Positions 16,615-24,466 of a DNA stretch of 64,000 bases are shown here, one piece after another. Within the stretch, counting starts at the first letter, position 1; each line of letters opens with the position of its first letter. The notes beneath the pieces are model-generated. The model did not search any database. It worked only from the letters and a program-made list of their open reading frames with translations, and had not been told where the DNA came from. The stretch comes from JAWKWH01 sp040830725. Its GTDB lineage: Bacteria; Pseudomonadota; Alphaproteobacteria; Rhizobiales; Rhizobiaceae. Position numbers and translations under genes: made by a program. The DNA lies in NCBI GenBank assembly GCA_040830725.1, contig JBFOMG010000047.1, positions 1 to 64,000 on the forward strand, in the 5' to 3' direction.

Positions 16615-17325
16615 CTATCTGGTCGCCACTGCTACTGCATTAGAACGCAGAAGGTCCATCAGGTCACCGGCCTTGCGGGCTGCTCCTTCTTCATCGCCGT
16701 TGACTATCGCGCCGACGATTCCAAGATGAGCTTCCGTGGCGGCGGTAAGCCCGTCATCGCTTTGATAGCGAAACCAGAAACGGCGTGAATGGGTCTGCAG
16801 TGGTGCCGCCAGTCTCGCGGCAAATTCATTGTCAGCCGCTGCTGAAAGCGCCTCGTCAAACGCCCGATCGGCATCCAGAAAAGCCATGACGTCTCCTGTA
16901 AGGGCCGCCCTGCTCATCTGCAGTGAAACATTGTGAAATTGCTTAGCCGTTTCCGCAGTAAGATATCTCGCTGCCGATCTTGCAAGGACTGTTTCAATAC
17001 CCCTGCGCGCGTCGATCACCTTGATCCAATCCGATGGGTTGAGCGCTGCGACGGATATGCCGGCGCGAGGCCTGATGGTGACAAATCCCTCCCAGGCCAA
17101 TCGCTGCAGTGCCTCTCGGACAGGCGTCCGGCCAAGTTCGACTCGCTGCATGATCTCTGCTTCGGAAACACTGGCGCCTGGTGGCAGGCTGAGTGTGACG
17201 ATCAAACGCTCAACTGCGCGGTAAGCGGTGGCAGCTGCTGGTTCTGATCGCCTTTCTTCAGCGTTTCCAATCGTTTCGGCTCGTTCGGAAATTTCGGATG
17301 CGCCTCCGGAAACGCAGATTGACAT
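16615..17325 (-). CDS. GntR-family (FCD) transcriptional regulator
   Basis: A 236-residue regulator with an N-terminal GntR winged helix (AYRAVERLIVTLSLPPGASV, VELGRTPVREALQRLAWEGF) at about 33-90 and an all-helical FCD ligand domain (about 100-225) containing DADRAFDEALSAAADN and ATEAHLGIVGAI. It has a longer N-terminal tail than usual (about 30 residues). It is divergent from the DapA-family gene, 52 bp between the starts. Two 10-bp repeats in that gap are the obvious operator. It probably represses the hydroxyproline-type catabolic genes. Confidence 0.92.
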   Translation of the reverse strand: MSICVSGGASEISERAETIGNAEERRSEPAAATAYRAVERLIVTLSLPPGASVSEAEIMQRVELGRTPVREALQRLAWEGFVTIRPRAGISVAALNPSDWIKVIDARRGIETVLARSAARYLTAETAKQFHNVSLQMSRAALTGDVMAFLDADRAFDEALSAAADNEFAARLAAPLQTHSRRFWFRYQSDDGLTAATEAHLGIVGAIVNGDEEGAARKAGDLMDLLRSNAVAVATR

Positions 17326-17339
17326 TCAGGAATAGGAAT

Positions 17340-17360
17340 TGATATACCATTGATATATCA
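17340..17360. promoter_or_regulatory. Tandem operator for the GntR regulator
   Basis: TGATATACCA (17340-17349) and TGATATATCA (17351-17360) are near-identical 10-bp direct repeats spaced 11 bp, one helical turn. The second is a perfect palindrome. They fill the 52-bp gap between the GntR start and the DapA-family start and lie just ahead of the AAGGA ribosome site, a position suited to repression of both genes. Confidence 0.55.
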
Positions 17361-17377
17361 GTTGAAGGAACAGATCA

Positions 17378-18271
17378 ATGTGGGCAGGTGTTTTTCCCGC
17401 GGTTACGACCAAATTTAATGATGACGACACACTCGATCACGCCGAGATGGAACGTTGTTTCGGATTGCAGATGGATGCCGGATGTGACGGCATCATCGTC
17501 GGCGGTTCACTTGGTGAGGGGCCAATGCTGTCAGATGAGGAGAAACTGGCAATATTGAGCACAGCACAAAGTGTAGCGGCCGGAAAACCGGTACTGATGA
17601 CCATTAACGCCGCAGGAACCAGGGAAGCCTGCAGTTCGGCGAAAATGGCAGCTACAGCCGGTGCAGACGGGCTCATGGTGGTGCCGTCAATGGTCTATCA
17701 TACCAATCACGAAGAAACACTCGCCACCCTGCGTGCGATAGCCGAAGCCGGCGATCTTCCGGTCATGATCTACTCTAATCGCGTCGCCTACCGCGTCGAT
17801 GTCACTGTCGAAATGATGGAGCATCTGGCTGAAGACAGCCGTTTTGTCGCGGTTAAGGAGTCGTCCGACGATATCCGCCGGTCAACCGAGATCATCAACC
17901 GGCTTGGGGACCGCTACGATCTGTTCACGGGTGTCGACAATTTGGCGTTTGAGGCGTTGTCGGTTGGTGCCGTCGGCTGGGTCGCAGGATTGGTCACGGC
18001 GTTTCCGCGCGAGACGGTAGCGATCTACCAGCTGATGAAACAGGGAAGGCAGGCCGAGGCGCTTGCCATCTACCGGTGGTTCAGGCCGTTGCTCGACCTC
18101 GATGTTTCGACCTATCTGGTGCAGAACATCAAACTTGCCGAGGTGCATGCCATCGGCACCAATGACCGCGTGCGAATGCCGCGCCTGCCGCTTTCCGGAG
18201 ATCGCCGAGCAGCTGCGGAGGCGACGATCACGGCGGCGCTTGACTCAAGACCGGCTCTGCCTGAATTCTGA
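17378..18271 (+). CDS. DapA/dihydrodipicolinate synthase-family aldolase, probably pyrroline-4-hydroxy-2-carboxylate deaminase
   Basis: A 297-residue class I aldolase-type TIM barrel. The Schiff-base lysine is Lys160 (VAVKESSDD) and the matching tyrosine Tyr132 (MIYSNR); GGSLGEGPMLSDEEK (42-56) replaces the GGTTGE of true DapA. Because the next gene is a hydroxyproline-epimerase-like protein and the regulator is GntR/FCD, the likely reaction is deamination of 1-pyrroline-4-hydroxy-2-carboxylate to 2-oxoglutarate semialdehyde in hydroxyproline breakdown. Family and lysine are seen; the substrate is inferred. True lysine-pathway DapA is less likely because of context and the altered loop. AAGGA lies 8 bp before ATG. 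Confidence 0.82.
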   Translation: MWAGVFPAVTTKFNDDDTLDHAEMERCFGLQMDAGCDGIIVGGSLGEGPMLSDEEKLAILSTAQSVAAGKPVLMTINAAGTREACSSAKMAATAGADGLMVVPSMVYHTNHEETLATLRAIAEAGDLPVMIYSNRVAYRVDVTVEMMEHLAEDSRFVAVKESSDDIRRSTEIINRLGDRYDLFTGVDNLAFEALSVGAVGWVAGLVTAFPRETVAIYQLMKQGRQAEALAIYRWFRPLLDLDVSTYLVQNIKLAEVHAIGTNDRVRMPRLPLSGDRRAAAEATITAALDSRPALPEF

Positions 18272-18294
18272 AAACCGTAAAACGGGACATCGCG

Positions 18295-19296
18295 ATGGCG
18301 CGGCACTCCTTTTTCTGCATTGACGGGCACACGTGCGGTAACCCGGTGCGCCTGGTGGCCGGTGGAGCACCGCAGCTGACCGGCTTGACCATGATGGAAA
18401 AGCGGGCACATTTTTTAGCTGAATATGACTGGATTCGAACGGGTTTGATGTTTGAACCACGCGGTCACGACGTGATGTCCGGTTCGTTTCTCTATCCGCC
18501 GACGCGTGACGATTGCGATGTTGCGATCCTGTTCATAGAGACTTCGGGCTGTTTGCCCATGTGCGGACACGGAACCATCGGCACAGTGACATTTGCGCTG
18601 GAGCACGGGCTGGTGACGCCCAGGACGCCGGGCATTTTGATGTTGGACACACCGGCGGGAGTGGTGAAAGCAGAATACGTTCAGAAAGGCGAATATGTCG
18701 AAGAGGTTCGCATCGCCAATGTGCCCTCTTTTCTTTATGCAGAAAACCTGAAGGTCGATTGTCCTGACCTCGGGGACTTAACAGTCGATGTCGCTTATGG
18801 CGGGAATTTTTACGCCATTGTCGAGCCGCAAGAGAATTTCCGGGATATGGCCGACCACCCGGCCAGCCAACTCACTTCCTGGAGCCCGGTCATTCGACAG
18901 CGGCTCAACGATCTATACCGGTTCGAGCACCCGGAGAATCCGGCAATCAACCGCTTGACCCACATTTTGTGGACCGGCGCGCCAGCGGCCGACGGAGCCG
19001 ACGCGCGCAATGCGGTCTTCTATGGCGAAAAGGCAATTGACCGCAGTCCCTGCGGAACCGGAACGTCTGCCCGCATGGCGCAGCTTCATGCCCGTGGGAA
19101 GCTGGATAAAGGCGACCGTTTTGTTCACGAATCAATTATCGGATCCACATTTGAGGGAAGGGTGGAAGATGTTGCCATGGTCGGGGGCAAGACGGGGATC
19201 ATCCCTTCGGTCTCGGGGTGGGCGCGGATGACCGGATTGAACACGATATTTCTTGATGACCGCGATCCGTTTGTGCGCGGTTTCTCGGTCTTGTGA
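18295..19296 (+). CDS. Proline racemase family, probably 4-hydroxyproline 2-epimerase
   Basis: A 333-residue cytosolic enzyme of the proline racemase fold. Both catalytic cysteines are present: Cys90 in LPMCGHGTIG and Cys253 in DRSPCGTGTSA. With two Cys it is an epimerase/racemase, not the Cys/Thr dehydratase subtype. It would convert trans-4-hydroxy-L-proline to cis-4-hydroxy-D-proline, the first step of the bacterial route. It starts 23 bp after the DapA-family gene, in the same unit. The D-hydroxyproline oxidase and the oxoglutarate-semialdehyde dehydrogenase needed to finish the route are not in this window. Confidence 0.87.
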   Translation: MARHSFFCIDGHTCGNPVRLVAGGAPQLTGLTMMEKRAHFLAEYDWIRTGLMFEPRGHDVMSGSFLYPPTRDDCDVAILFIETSGCLPMCGHGTIGTVTFALEHGLVTPRTPGILMLDTPAGVVKAEYVQKGEYVEEVRIANVPSFLYAENLKVDCPDLGDLTVDVAYGGNFYAIVEPQENFRDMADHPASQLTSWSPVIRQRLNDLYRFEHPENPAINRLTHILWTGAPAADGADARNAVFYGEKAIDRSPCGTGTSARMAQLHARGKLDKGDRFVHESIIGSTFEGRVEDVAMVGGKTGIIPSVSGWARMTGLNTIFLDDRDPFVRGFSVL

Positions 19297-19563
19297 GCGT
19301 TTGATCAACCTATGCGCACAGTTGGTAGGGGTGAGACACAATATGCACAAAGATTGAGATTGTTGCTGCGGAAACGCAAAGACATTGTGTCGGACCAGTG
19401 ATAGCGCTACGCTAATTTGGAATGGGGTTGTGGCGTCGAGCTGTAAAGGCTATTGGGCGACCGATAGCTAAGAATAACAAGAACACCAGCAGATTGCTGG
19501 CGATCAAAAAGGGAGACAGGGATACGGTGGAGGAAGCCGTATTTCCGGGGAGCCATCAAGTAA

Positions 19564-20493
19564 ATGGAATATTTCGTTCAGCAGCTCATCAATGGGCTGA
19601 CGCTCGGCTCGATCTACGGGTTGATAGCCATCGGCTATACGATGGTCTACGGCATCATCGGCATGATCAATTTCGCCCATGGCGATATTTTCATGGTTGG
19701 CTCCTTCATTGCGCTGGCCACCTTTCTGGCGCTGACCGCGGTGTTCGGCTTCGCATTCCTGCCGCTGGTCTTGCTGGTGGTCCTGATCATGGCGATGTTG
19801 TTCGCTGCCGCCTGGGGCTGGACGGTGGAGCGGCTCGCCTACCGGCCACTGCGGGGTTCCTTCCGGCTGGCACCGCTGATTACCGCAATCGGCATGTCCA
19901 TCGTGCTGCAAAACTTCGTGCAAGTGACGCAAGGCGCCCGTGTCAAGCCGTTGCAGCCGGTCATTTCGGGTGGTGTCACCGTCATGGAGGGTGTCACCGA
20001 AAACGGACCCATCGTCGTGCAGCTTTCTTATATGCAGATGATCATCATCGTGCTGACACTGGCGCTGATGATCGGGTTTTCGTTGCTCATTGCCAAGACG
20101 CCGCTCGGTCGTGCGCAACGGGCCTGCGAGCAGGATCAAAAAATGGCGGCATTGCTGGGTGTCAACGTCGACAGAACAATCTCGCTGACTTTTGTCATGG
20201 GCGCCGCGTTGGCGGCTGTGGCGGGGCTGATGTTCCTGCTGCTTTATGGCGTCATTGATTTCTATATCGGCTTTCTTGCGGGCGTTAAGGCATTCACGGC
20301 TGCGGTCCTCGGAGGCATTGGCTCTCTGCCGGGCGCCATGCTTGGCGGATTGCTGATTGGTCTGATCGAAGTGTTCTGGTCCGGCTATTTTACCGTTGAA
20401 TACAAGGATGTGGCGGCGTTCTCGATCCTGGCGATCGTGTTGATCTTCCTGCCATCAGGCTTGCTTGGCAAACCGGAAGTGGAGAAAGTCTGA
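19564..20493 (+). CDS. livH: Branched-chain amino acid ABC transporter permease LivH
   Basis: A 309-residue inner-membrane permease with about eight hydrophobic segments, family N-terminus FVQQLINGLTLGSIYGLIAI and the conserved GMINFAHGDIFMVG about residues 36-49. The coupling region RACEQDQKMAALLGVNVDRT faces the ATPases. GGGGAG lies about 12 bp before ATG. The leader holds two small hairpins (19486-19500 and 19522-19542). It overlaps livM by ATGA-type coupling. It is part of livHMGF plus a small membrane protein and a binding protein. Uptake of Leu/Ile/Val is the default; other amino acids are possible. Confidence 0.95.
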   Translation: MEYFVQQLINGLTLGSIYGLIAIGYTMVYGIIGMINFAHGDIFMVGSFIALATFLALTAVFGFAFLPLVLLVVLIMAMLFAAAWGWTVERLAYRPLRGSFRLAPLITAIGMSIVLQNFVQVTQGARVKPLQPVISGGVTVMEGVTENGPIVVQLSYMQMIIIVLTLALMIGFSLLIAKTPLGRAQRACEQDQKMAALLGVNVDRTISLTFVMGAALAAVAGLMFLLLYGVIDFYIGFLAGVKAFTAAVLGGIGSLPGAMLGGLLIGLIEVFWSGYFTVEYKDVAAFSILAIVLIFLPSGLLGKPEVEKV

Positions 20494-21851
20494 TGAACGG
20501 CGTATCGAAAAACGATCTATCCGGTTCGCTCAAAGATGCGGCAGTTGCCGCGTTCCTGACGGGTATTCTCGGCTTCTATTTTCTCGCATTGAAAACCGAC
20601 ATCGCACCTGGCGGGTTGGTATTGTCCAGCCGCTGGGGACTGTTCATCACGGCGATTGCGATTGTGTTTGCCGGGCGGCTGACTCTCAACGTGTTCGTTT
20701 TCAGGACAAACAAGCCGGTCACCGGGCTGCTCGCCGGTGCCGCGAGCGGGGTTGGCAGTTCGTTTTCCGGGTCGGGAAAATGGTTCGGCGGAGCCTTGTT
20801 TGCAATCGCCGTCGCACTGCCTTTCCTGTTGATGACGTTTTTCCCCAAGCAGGACCGCCAATTCATCGATCTGGCCATCCTGATCATGACCTACATCATG
20901 CTCGGTTGGGGTCTGAACATTGTGGTCGGGCTCGCGGGGTTGTTGGACCTTGGCTATGTCGCCTTCTACGCGGTAGGCGCCTACTCATTTGCGCTTCTGG
21001 CACACTATTTCGGCCTTGGCTTCTGGATGGCGCTGCCGCTGGCGGGTATTCTTGCCGCCTTCTGGGGTGTGATACTGGGCTTTCCGGTTTTGCGTCTGCG
21101 CGGCGACTATCTGGCCATCGTGACATTGGCGTTTGGTGAAATCATTCGCGTCGTCCTGTTGAACTGGTATGAATTCACCAACGGACCAGACGGCATTTCC
21201 GGCATTCCGAAGCCGACTTTGTTCGGTCTTGAATTCAAGCGTTCCGGCGGCTTTGCGGAGTATTTCGGCATACCGTTTGATGGCGTGCAGAGATTCGTAT
21301 TCCTCTACTACATCATTTTTGTCATGGCGATTATCACCAACCTTGTGACGATCCGATTGAGACAATTGCCAATTGGTCGCGCCTGGGAAGCGCTACGCGA
21401 GGACGAGATCGCCTGCCGCTCGCTGGGCATCAACACCACAAACACAAAGCTGACAGCTTTTGCCATCGGCGCAATGTTCGGCGGATTTGCAGGTTCCTTC
21501 TTTGCCACAAGGCAGGGCTTTATTTCGCCTGAGAGTTTTACATTCCTTGAATCGGCGATCATCCTTGCCATTGTGGTTCTTGGCGGACTCGGATCGCAGA
21601 TCGGGGTGGTGATCGCCTCGGTGGTGATGATCGGTGGCATCGAATTGCTGCGAAATCTCGACTTCCTCAAGGCGATATTCGGAGAGACATTCGACCCGAC
21701 CCAATACCGGATGCTTATCTTCGGGTTGGCGATGGTCCTGATCATGGTTTGGAAACCCAGAGGACTGATCTCGACGCGCGAACCATCGGCCGTGTTGAAG
21801 GAGAAAAAACGTATCGGGGCTGATGCGGTTGCCCAGGGTGAGGGGCACTGA
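20493..21851 (+). CDS. livM: Branched-chain amino acid ABC transporter permease LivM
   Basis: A 452-residue inner-membrane permease. The N-terminal 100 residues add extra helices before the conserved core MTYIMLGWGLNIVVGLAGLL, LDLGYVAFYAVGAYSFALLA, and the motif RLRGDYLAIVTLAFGEIIRV. The coupling loop WEALREDEIACRSLGINTTNTKL follows. Start overlaps the livH stop (TGATG). The C-terminus extends about 25 residues beyond the last helix (KPRGLISTREPSAVLKEKK). Forms the channel with LivH. Confidence 0.95.
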   Translation: MNGVSKNDLSGSLKDAAVAAFLTGILGFYFLALKTDIAPGGLVLSSRWGLFITAIAIVFAGRLTLNVFVFRTNKPVTGLLAGAASGVGSSFSGSGKWFGGALFAIAVALPFLLMTFFPKQDRQFIDLAILIMTYIMLGWGLNIVVGLAGLLDLGYVAFYAVGAYSFALLAHYFGLGFWMALPLAGILAAFWGVILGFPVLRLRGDYLAIVTLAFGEIIRVVLLNWYEFTNGPDGISGIPKPTLFGLEFKRSGGFAEYFGIPFDGVQRFVFLYYIIFVMAIITNLVTIRLRQLPIGRAWEALREDEIACRSLGINTTNTKLTAFAIGAMFGGFAGSFFATRQGFISPESFTFLESAIILAIVVLGGLGSQIGVVIASVVMIGGIELLRNLDFLKAIFGETFDPTQYRMLIFGLAMVLIMVWKPRGLISTREPSAVLKEKKRIGADAVAQGEGH

Positions 21852-21852
21852 G

Positions 21853-23235
21853 ATGGCGGCATCTATGGAAGTTGTTGCGGAGGCGCCTAGCGTGAAAAAC
21901 TGGGAGAACGAGCCGGTTCTGAGCGTTGAGCATCTGACCATGCGGTTTGGCGGCCTGGTGGCAATCAATGATTTGTCGTTTGATGTCGGACGCGGCGACA
22001 TTACGGCGCTGATCGGGCCGAACGGCGCGGGAAAGACGACGGTCTTCAACTGCGTCACCGGGTTCTACAAGCCCACCGAGGGCCGCATAGTCATGCGTCA
22101 CGGCACCTCACGCAAGGATGCACTGGTTGGAGAAGTCACCCAGAGCGGTGACCAGTGGCGCCGTGGGGAAGATGGCGCAGTATATCTGTTGGAGAGGATG
22201 GCTGACTCCGACATTTCGAATTTGGCCAAGGTCGCGAGAACATTTCAGAACATTCGCCTGTTTGGCGGCATGACGGCGTTGGAAAACCTGCTGGTGGCCC
22301 AGCACAATCCATTGATGGCCGCATCGACATTCACCGTTGGCGGCATTGTCGGTCTGCCCAGTTACCGCCGTGCGGAACAGGAAGCGATCGAGAAAGCCAA
22401 ATACTGGCTGGACCGGGTGAACCTGACCGAAAGAGCCGACGATCCTGCCGCAGATTTGCCTTATGGTGCGCAGCGGCGGCTGGAGATCGCAAGAGCGATG
22501 TGTACCGGTCCGCATCTTCTTTGCCTCGATGAACCGGCTGCAGGTCTCAATCCGCGCGAATCAGCTGAACTGAATGCGCTTCTGCAGCGCATTCGGGGTG
22601 AAGAAGACACATCGGTGCTGCTGATCGAGCACGATATGGGTGTGGTGATGGAAATCTCCGATCATATCGTCGTTCTGGACTATGGTGAGAAGATCTCCGA
22701 CGGCGATGCTGATTATGTGCGCAACGATCCGGCGGTGATTGCCGCCTATCTGGGTGTCGATGACGAAGAAGAAGTCGATATTCCGGAAGTGCGGGAGGAT
22801 GTCGCGGCGATAAAGCCGTCCGAACCAGCCTCGAAGAAATCGCCAAAACCAGCCGCGAAAAAGGCAAAGGCTTCGGCCGCCAAGTCACCTGCCGGGAAAA
22901 CCGGCGCGAAGTCCGCCAAAGCGAAGCCGGGAACGGCCAAAGGCGACAGCCGCCCACCGAGGATGCGGAAACCCTCCAAGCCAGATGATCTGAAGCGGAT
23001 TTCGGGTGTCGGCCCGAAGCTGGAGGGCGTTCTCAATGGATTGGGTATCTATAAATATGAACAGATTGCGAAATGGAAAAAGGCCGAGCGCAACTGGGTC
23101 GATGAGCACCTGAATTTCAAGGGACGTATTGAGCGTGATGATTGGATCAGCCAAGCAAAAGCGCTAGCCAAGGAAGCTGCGAAGACTGAGAAAGCGAGCA
23201 CCCGGAAATCGACACGTAAGGGAGGCAGGGCATGA
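21853..23235 (+). CDS. livG: LivG ATP-binding protein with fused C-terminal helix-hairpin-helix-like domain
   Basis: A 460-residue protein, against about 255 for ordinary LivG. Residues about 20-300 are a complete ABC ATPase: Walker A GPNGAGKTT (55-63), Q-loop ARTFQNIRLF (128-137), signature LPYGAQRRLEIARA (202-215), Walker B LLCLDEP (222-228), switch LIEHD. There is an insertion of roughly 20-25 residues between Walker A and the Q-loop (VTQSGDQWRRGEDG region). After residue 310 comes an acidic stretch, then a Lys/Ala/Pro-rich linker (about 320-376), then a folded-looking domain (377-440) with ISGVGPKLEGVLNGLGIYKY and WVDEHLNFKGRIERDDWI. That domain resembles the C-terminal extensions of rhizobial NuoE and ribosomal protein L21. 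Start 21853 follows the livM stop by one base with GAGGGG ahead. It overlaps livF by 4 nt. Confidence 0.92.
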   Translation: MAASMEVVAEAPSVKNWENEPVLSVEHLTMRFGGLVAINDLSFDVGRGDITALIGPNGAGKTTVFNCVTGFYKPTEGRIVMRHGTSRKDALVGEVTQSGDQWRRGEDGAVYLLERMADSDISNLAKVARTFQNIRLFGGMTALENLLVAQHNPLMAASTFTVGGIVGLPSYRRAEQEAIEKAKYWLDRVNLTERADDPAADLPYGAQRRLEIARAMCTGPHLLCLDEPAAGLNPRESAELNALLQRIRGEEDTSVLLIEHDMGVVMEISDHIVVLDYGEKISDGDADYVRNDPAVIAAYLGVDDEEEVDIPEVREDVAAIKPSEPASKKSPKPAAKKAKASAAKSPAGKTGAKSAKAKPGTAKGDSRPPRMRKPSKPDDLKRISGVGPKLEGVLNGLGIYKYEQIAKWKKAERNWVDEHLNFKGRIERDDWISQAKALAKEAAKTEKASTRKSTRKGGRA

Positions 23236-23966
23236 GCGAGAGTAACCAGCCACTGCTGACAGTAAGGGGTGTCGAGACATATTATGGCAAGATCATCGCG
23301 CTGCGCGGTGTTGATGTTGACGTACACGATGGTGAGATCGTGACACTGATTGGCGCCAATGGTGCCGGCAAGTCGACGCTGATGATGACGATTTGCGGCA
23401 ATCCACAGGCGCGTTCCGGCGAAATCGTCTTTGCCGGAAACGAGATCACCGGTTCACCGACGCACGAGATCATGCGGCTCGGAATTGCGCAGTCGCCCGA
23501 GGGCCGGCGGATATTTCCGCGCATGACGGTGATGGAAAATCTGATGATGGGTGCCATGCTGGTGGATGACTCCCATTTCGATGATGATCTGAAAATGGTG
23601 TTCGAGCTGTTTCCGCGGCTGAAAGAACGGGCGCAACAACGCGGCGGCACGCTATCCGGAGGTGAGCAGCAGATGCTGGCAATTGCGCGCGCCCTGATGG
23701 GAAGGCCGCGCCTTTTGCTCCTCGATGAACCTTCACTGGGTCTGGCGCCGCTGATCGTGAAACAGATTTTTGACGTCATCCGGGAACTGAATTCCAACCA
23801 GGGACTGACGGTGTTTCTGGTCGAGCAGAATGCTTTTCACGCGCTCAAACTGGCACATCGTGGCTATGTGATGGTCAATGGCAACATCACAATGAGCGGA
23901 ACGGGTGCAGAACTGCTGAAACGCGAAGACGTTCGCGCAGCCTATCTTGAGGGAGGGCGGCACTGA
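23232..23966 (+). CDS. livF: Branched-chain amino acid ABC transporter ATP-binding protein LivF
   Basis: A 244-residue ABC ATPase with Walker A GANGAGKST, Q-loop IAQSPEGRRIFPRMTV, signature LSGGEQQMLAIARAL, Walker B LLLLDEPSLGLAP and switch LVEQN. Pairs with LivG on the cytosolic face of LivHM. Starts inside the livG stop (ATGA) and ends on the start of the small membrane protein gene, so translation is coupled on both sides. Confidence 0.96.
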   Translation: MSESNQPLLTVRGVETYYGKIIALRGVDVDVHDGEIVTLIGANGAGKSTLMMTICGNPQARSGEIVFAGNEITGSPTHEIMRLGIAQSPEGRRIFPRMTVMENLMMGAMLVDDSHFDDDLKMVFELFPRLKERAQQRGGTLSGGEQQMLAIARALMGRPRLLLLDEPSLGLAPLIVKQIFDVIRELNSNQGLTVFLVEQNAFHALKLAHRGYVMVNGNITMSGTGAELLKREDVRAAYLEGGRH

Positions 23967-24304
23967 TGGAGCACGCTGCAACAGGCACCAACCCGATCTG
24001 GGAAGTATCAATTTGGGAGTTCATCTTCGTCACCGTCTTGTTGGGTGGCGGAGCGGCATTTCTGACCGGCCGGGCTGTAGCAAAATCGTGGCTTGGCAAT
24101 GGCCAGCTGATCATCTACTTGGTTCTGCTGACCGCCGCGACGCGTTTTATCCACTTCGCACTGTTCGAAGGAACACTGATTTCGCTTTGGTATTTCTGTG
24201 TTGACCTCATTGTGTTGGTGGCCACGGGTTTTGCCGGGAAGTCAATGACGCGAAGCAGGCAGATGGCGACGCAATACGGCTTTCTGGCTGCAAGTGAGAA
24301 GTGA
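23966..24304 (+). CDS. Small conserved membrane protein of the liv operon (DUF6867-like)
   Basis: A 112-residue protein with three hydrophobic segments (FIFVTVLLGGGAAFLTG, LIIYLVLLTAATRFIHFALF, LWYFCVDLIVLVATGFA) and a basic, polar C-terminus (SMTRSRQMATQYGFLA). It overlaps the livF stop by one base. Small proteins of this form between livF and the binding-protein gene occur in many Hyphomicrobiales and are, from memory, grouped as DUF6867. An accessory role in the importer is inferred from position only. Confidence 0.75.
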   Translation: MEHAATGTNPIWEVSIWEFIFVTVLLGGGAAFLTGRAVAKSWLGNGQLIIYLVLLTAATRFIHFALFEGTLISLWYFCVDLIVLVATGFAGKSMTRSRQMATQYGFLAASEK

Positions 24305-24466
24305 GCCGAGGGGATTTGGCTTGATCGCGAAAATCCTTTATTTCGGCGAGGAATTGGGCTTTGATGCCCAGTATCGCGGCCTGTGGCCGTATTCAAACAC
24401 GCATCCGAAAACCGGACACCTTTTCCGGATGTTGTCGTGAGTAACCGGTGTTCAATGGGAGAAAAT

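Noticed and set aside
19422..20258. Long plus-strand frame overlapping livH
   Set aside because: Its composition is a frame shadow of livH (Arg/His/Gly-rich) and it has no family features.
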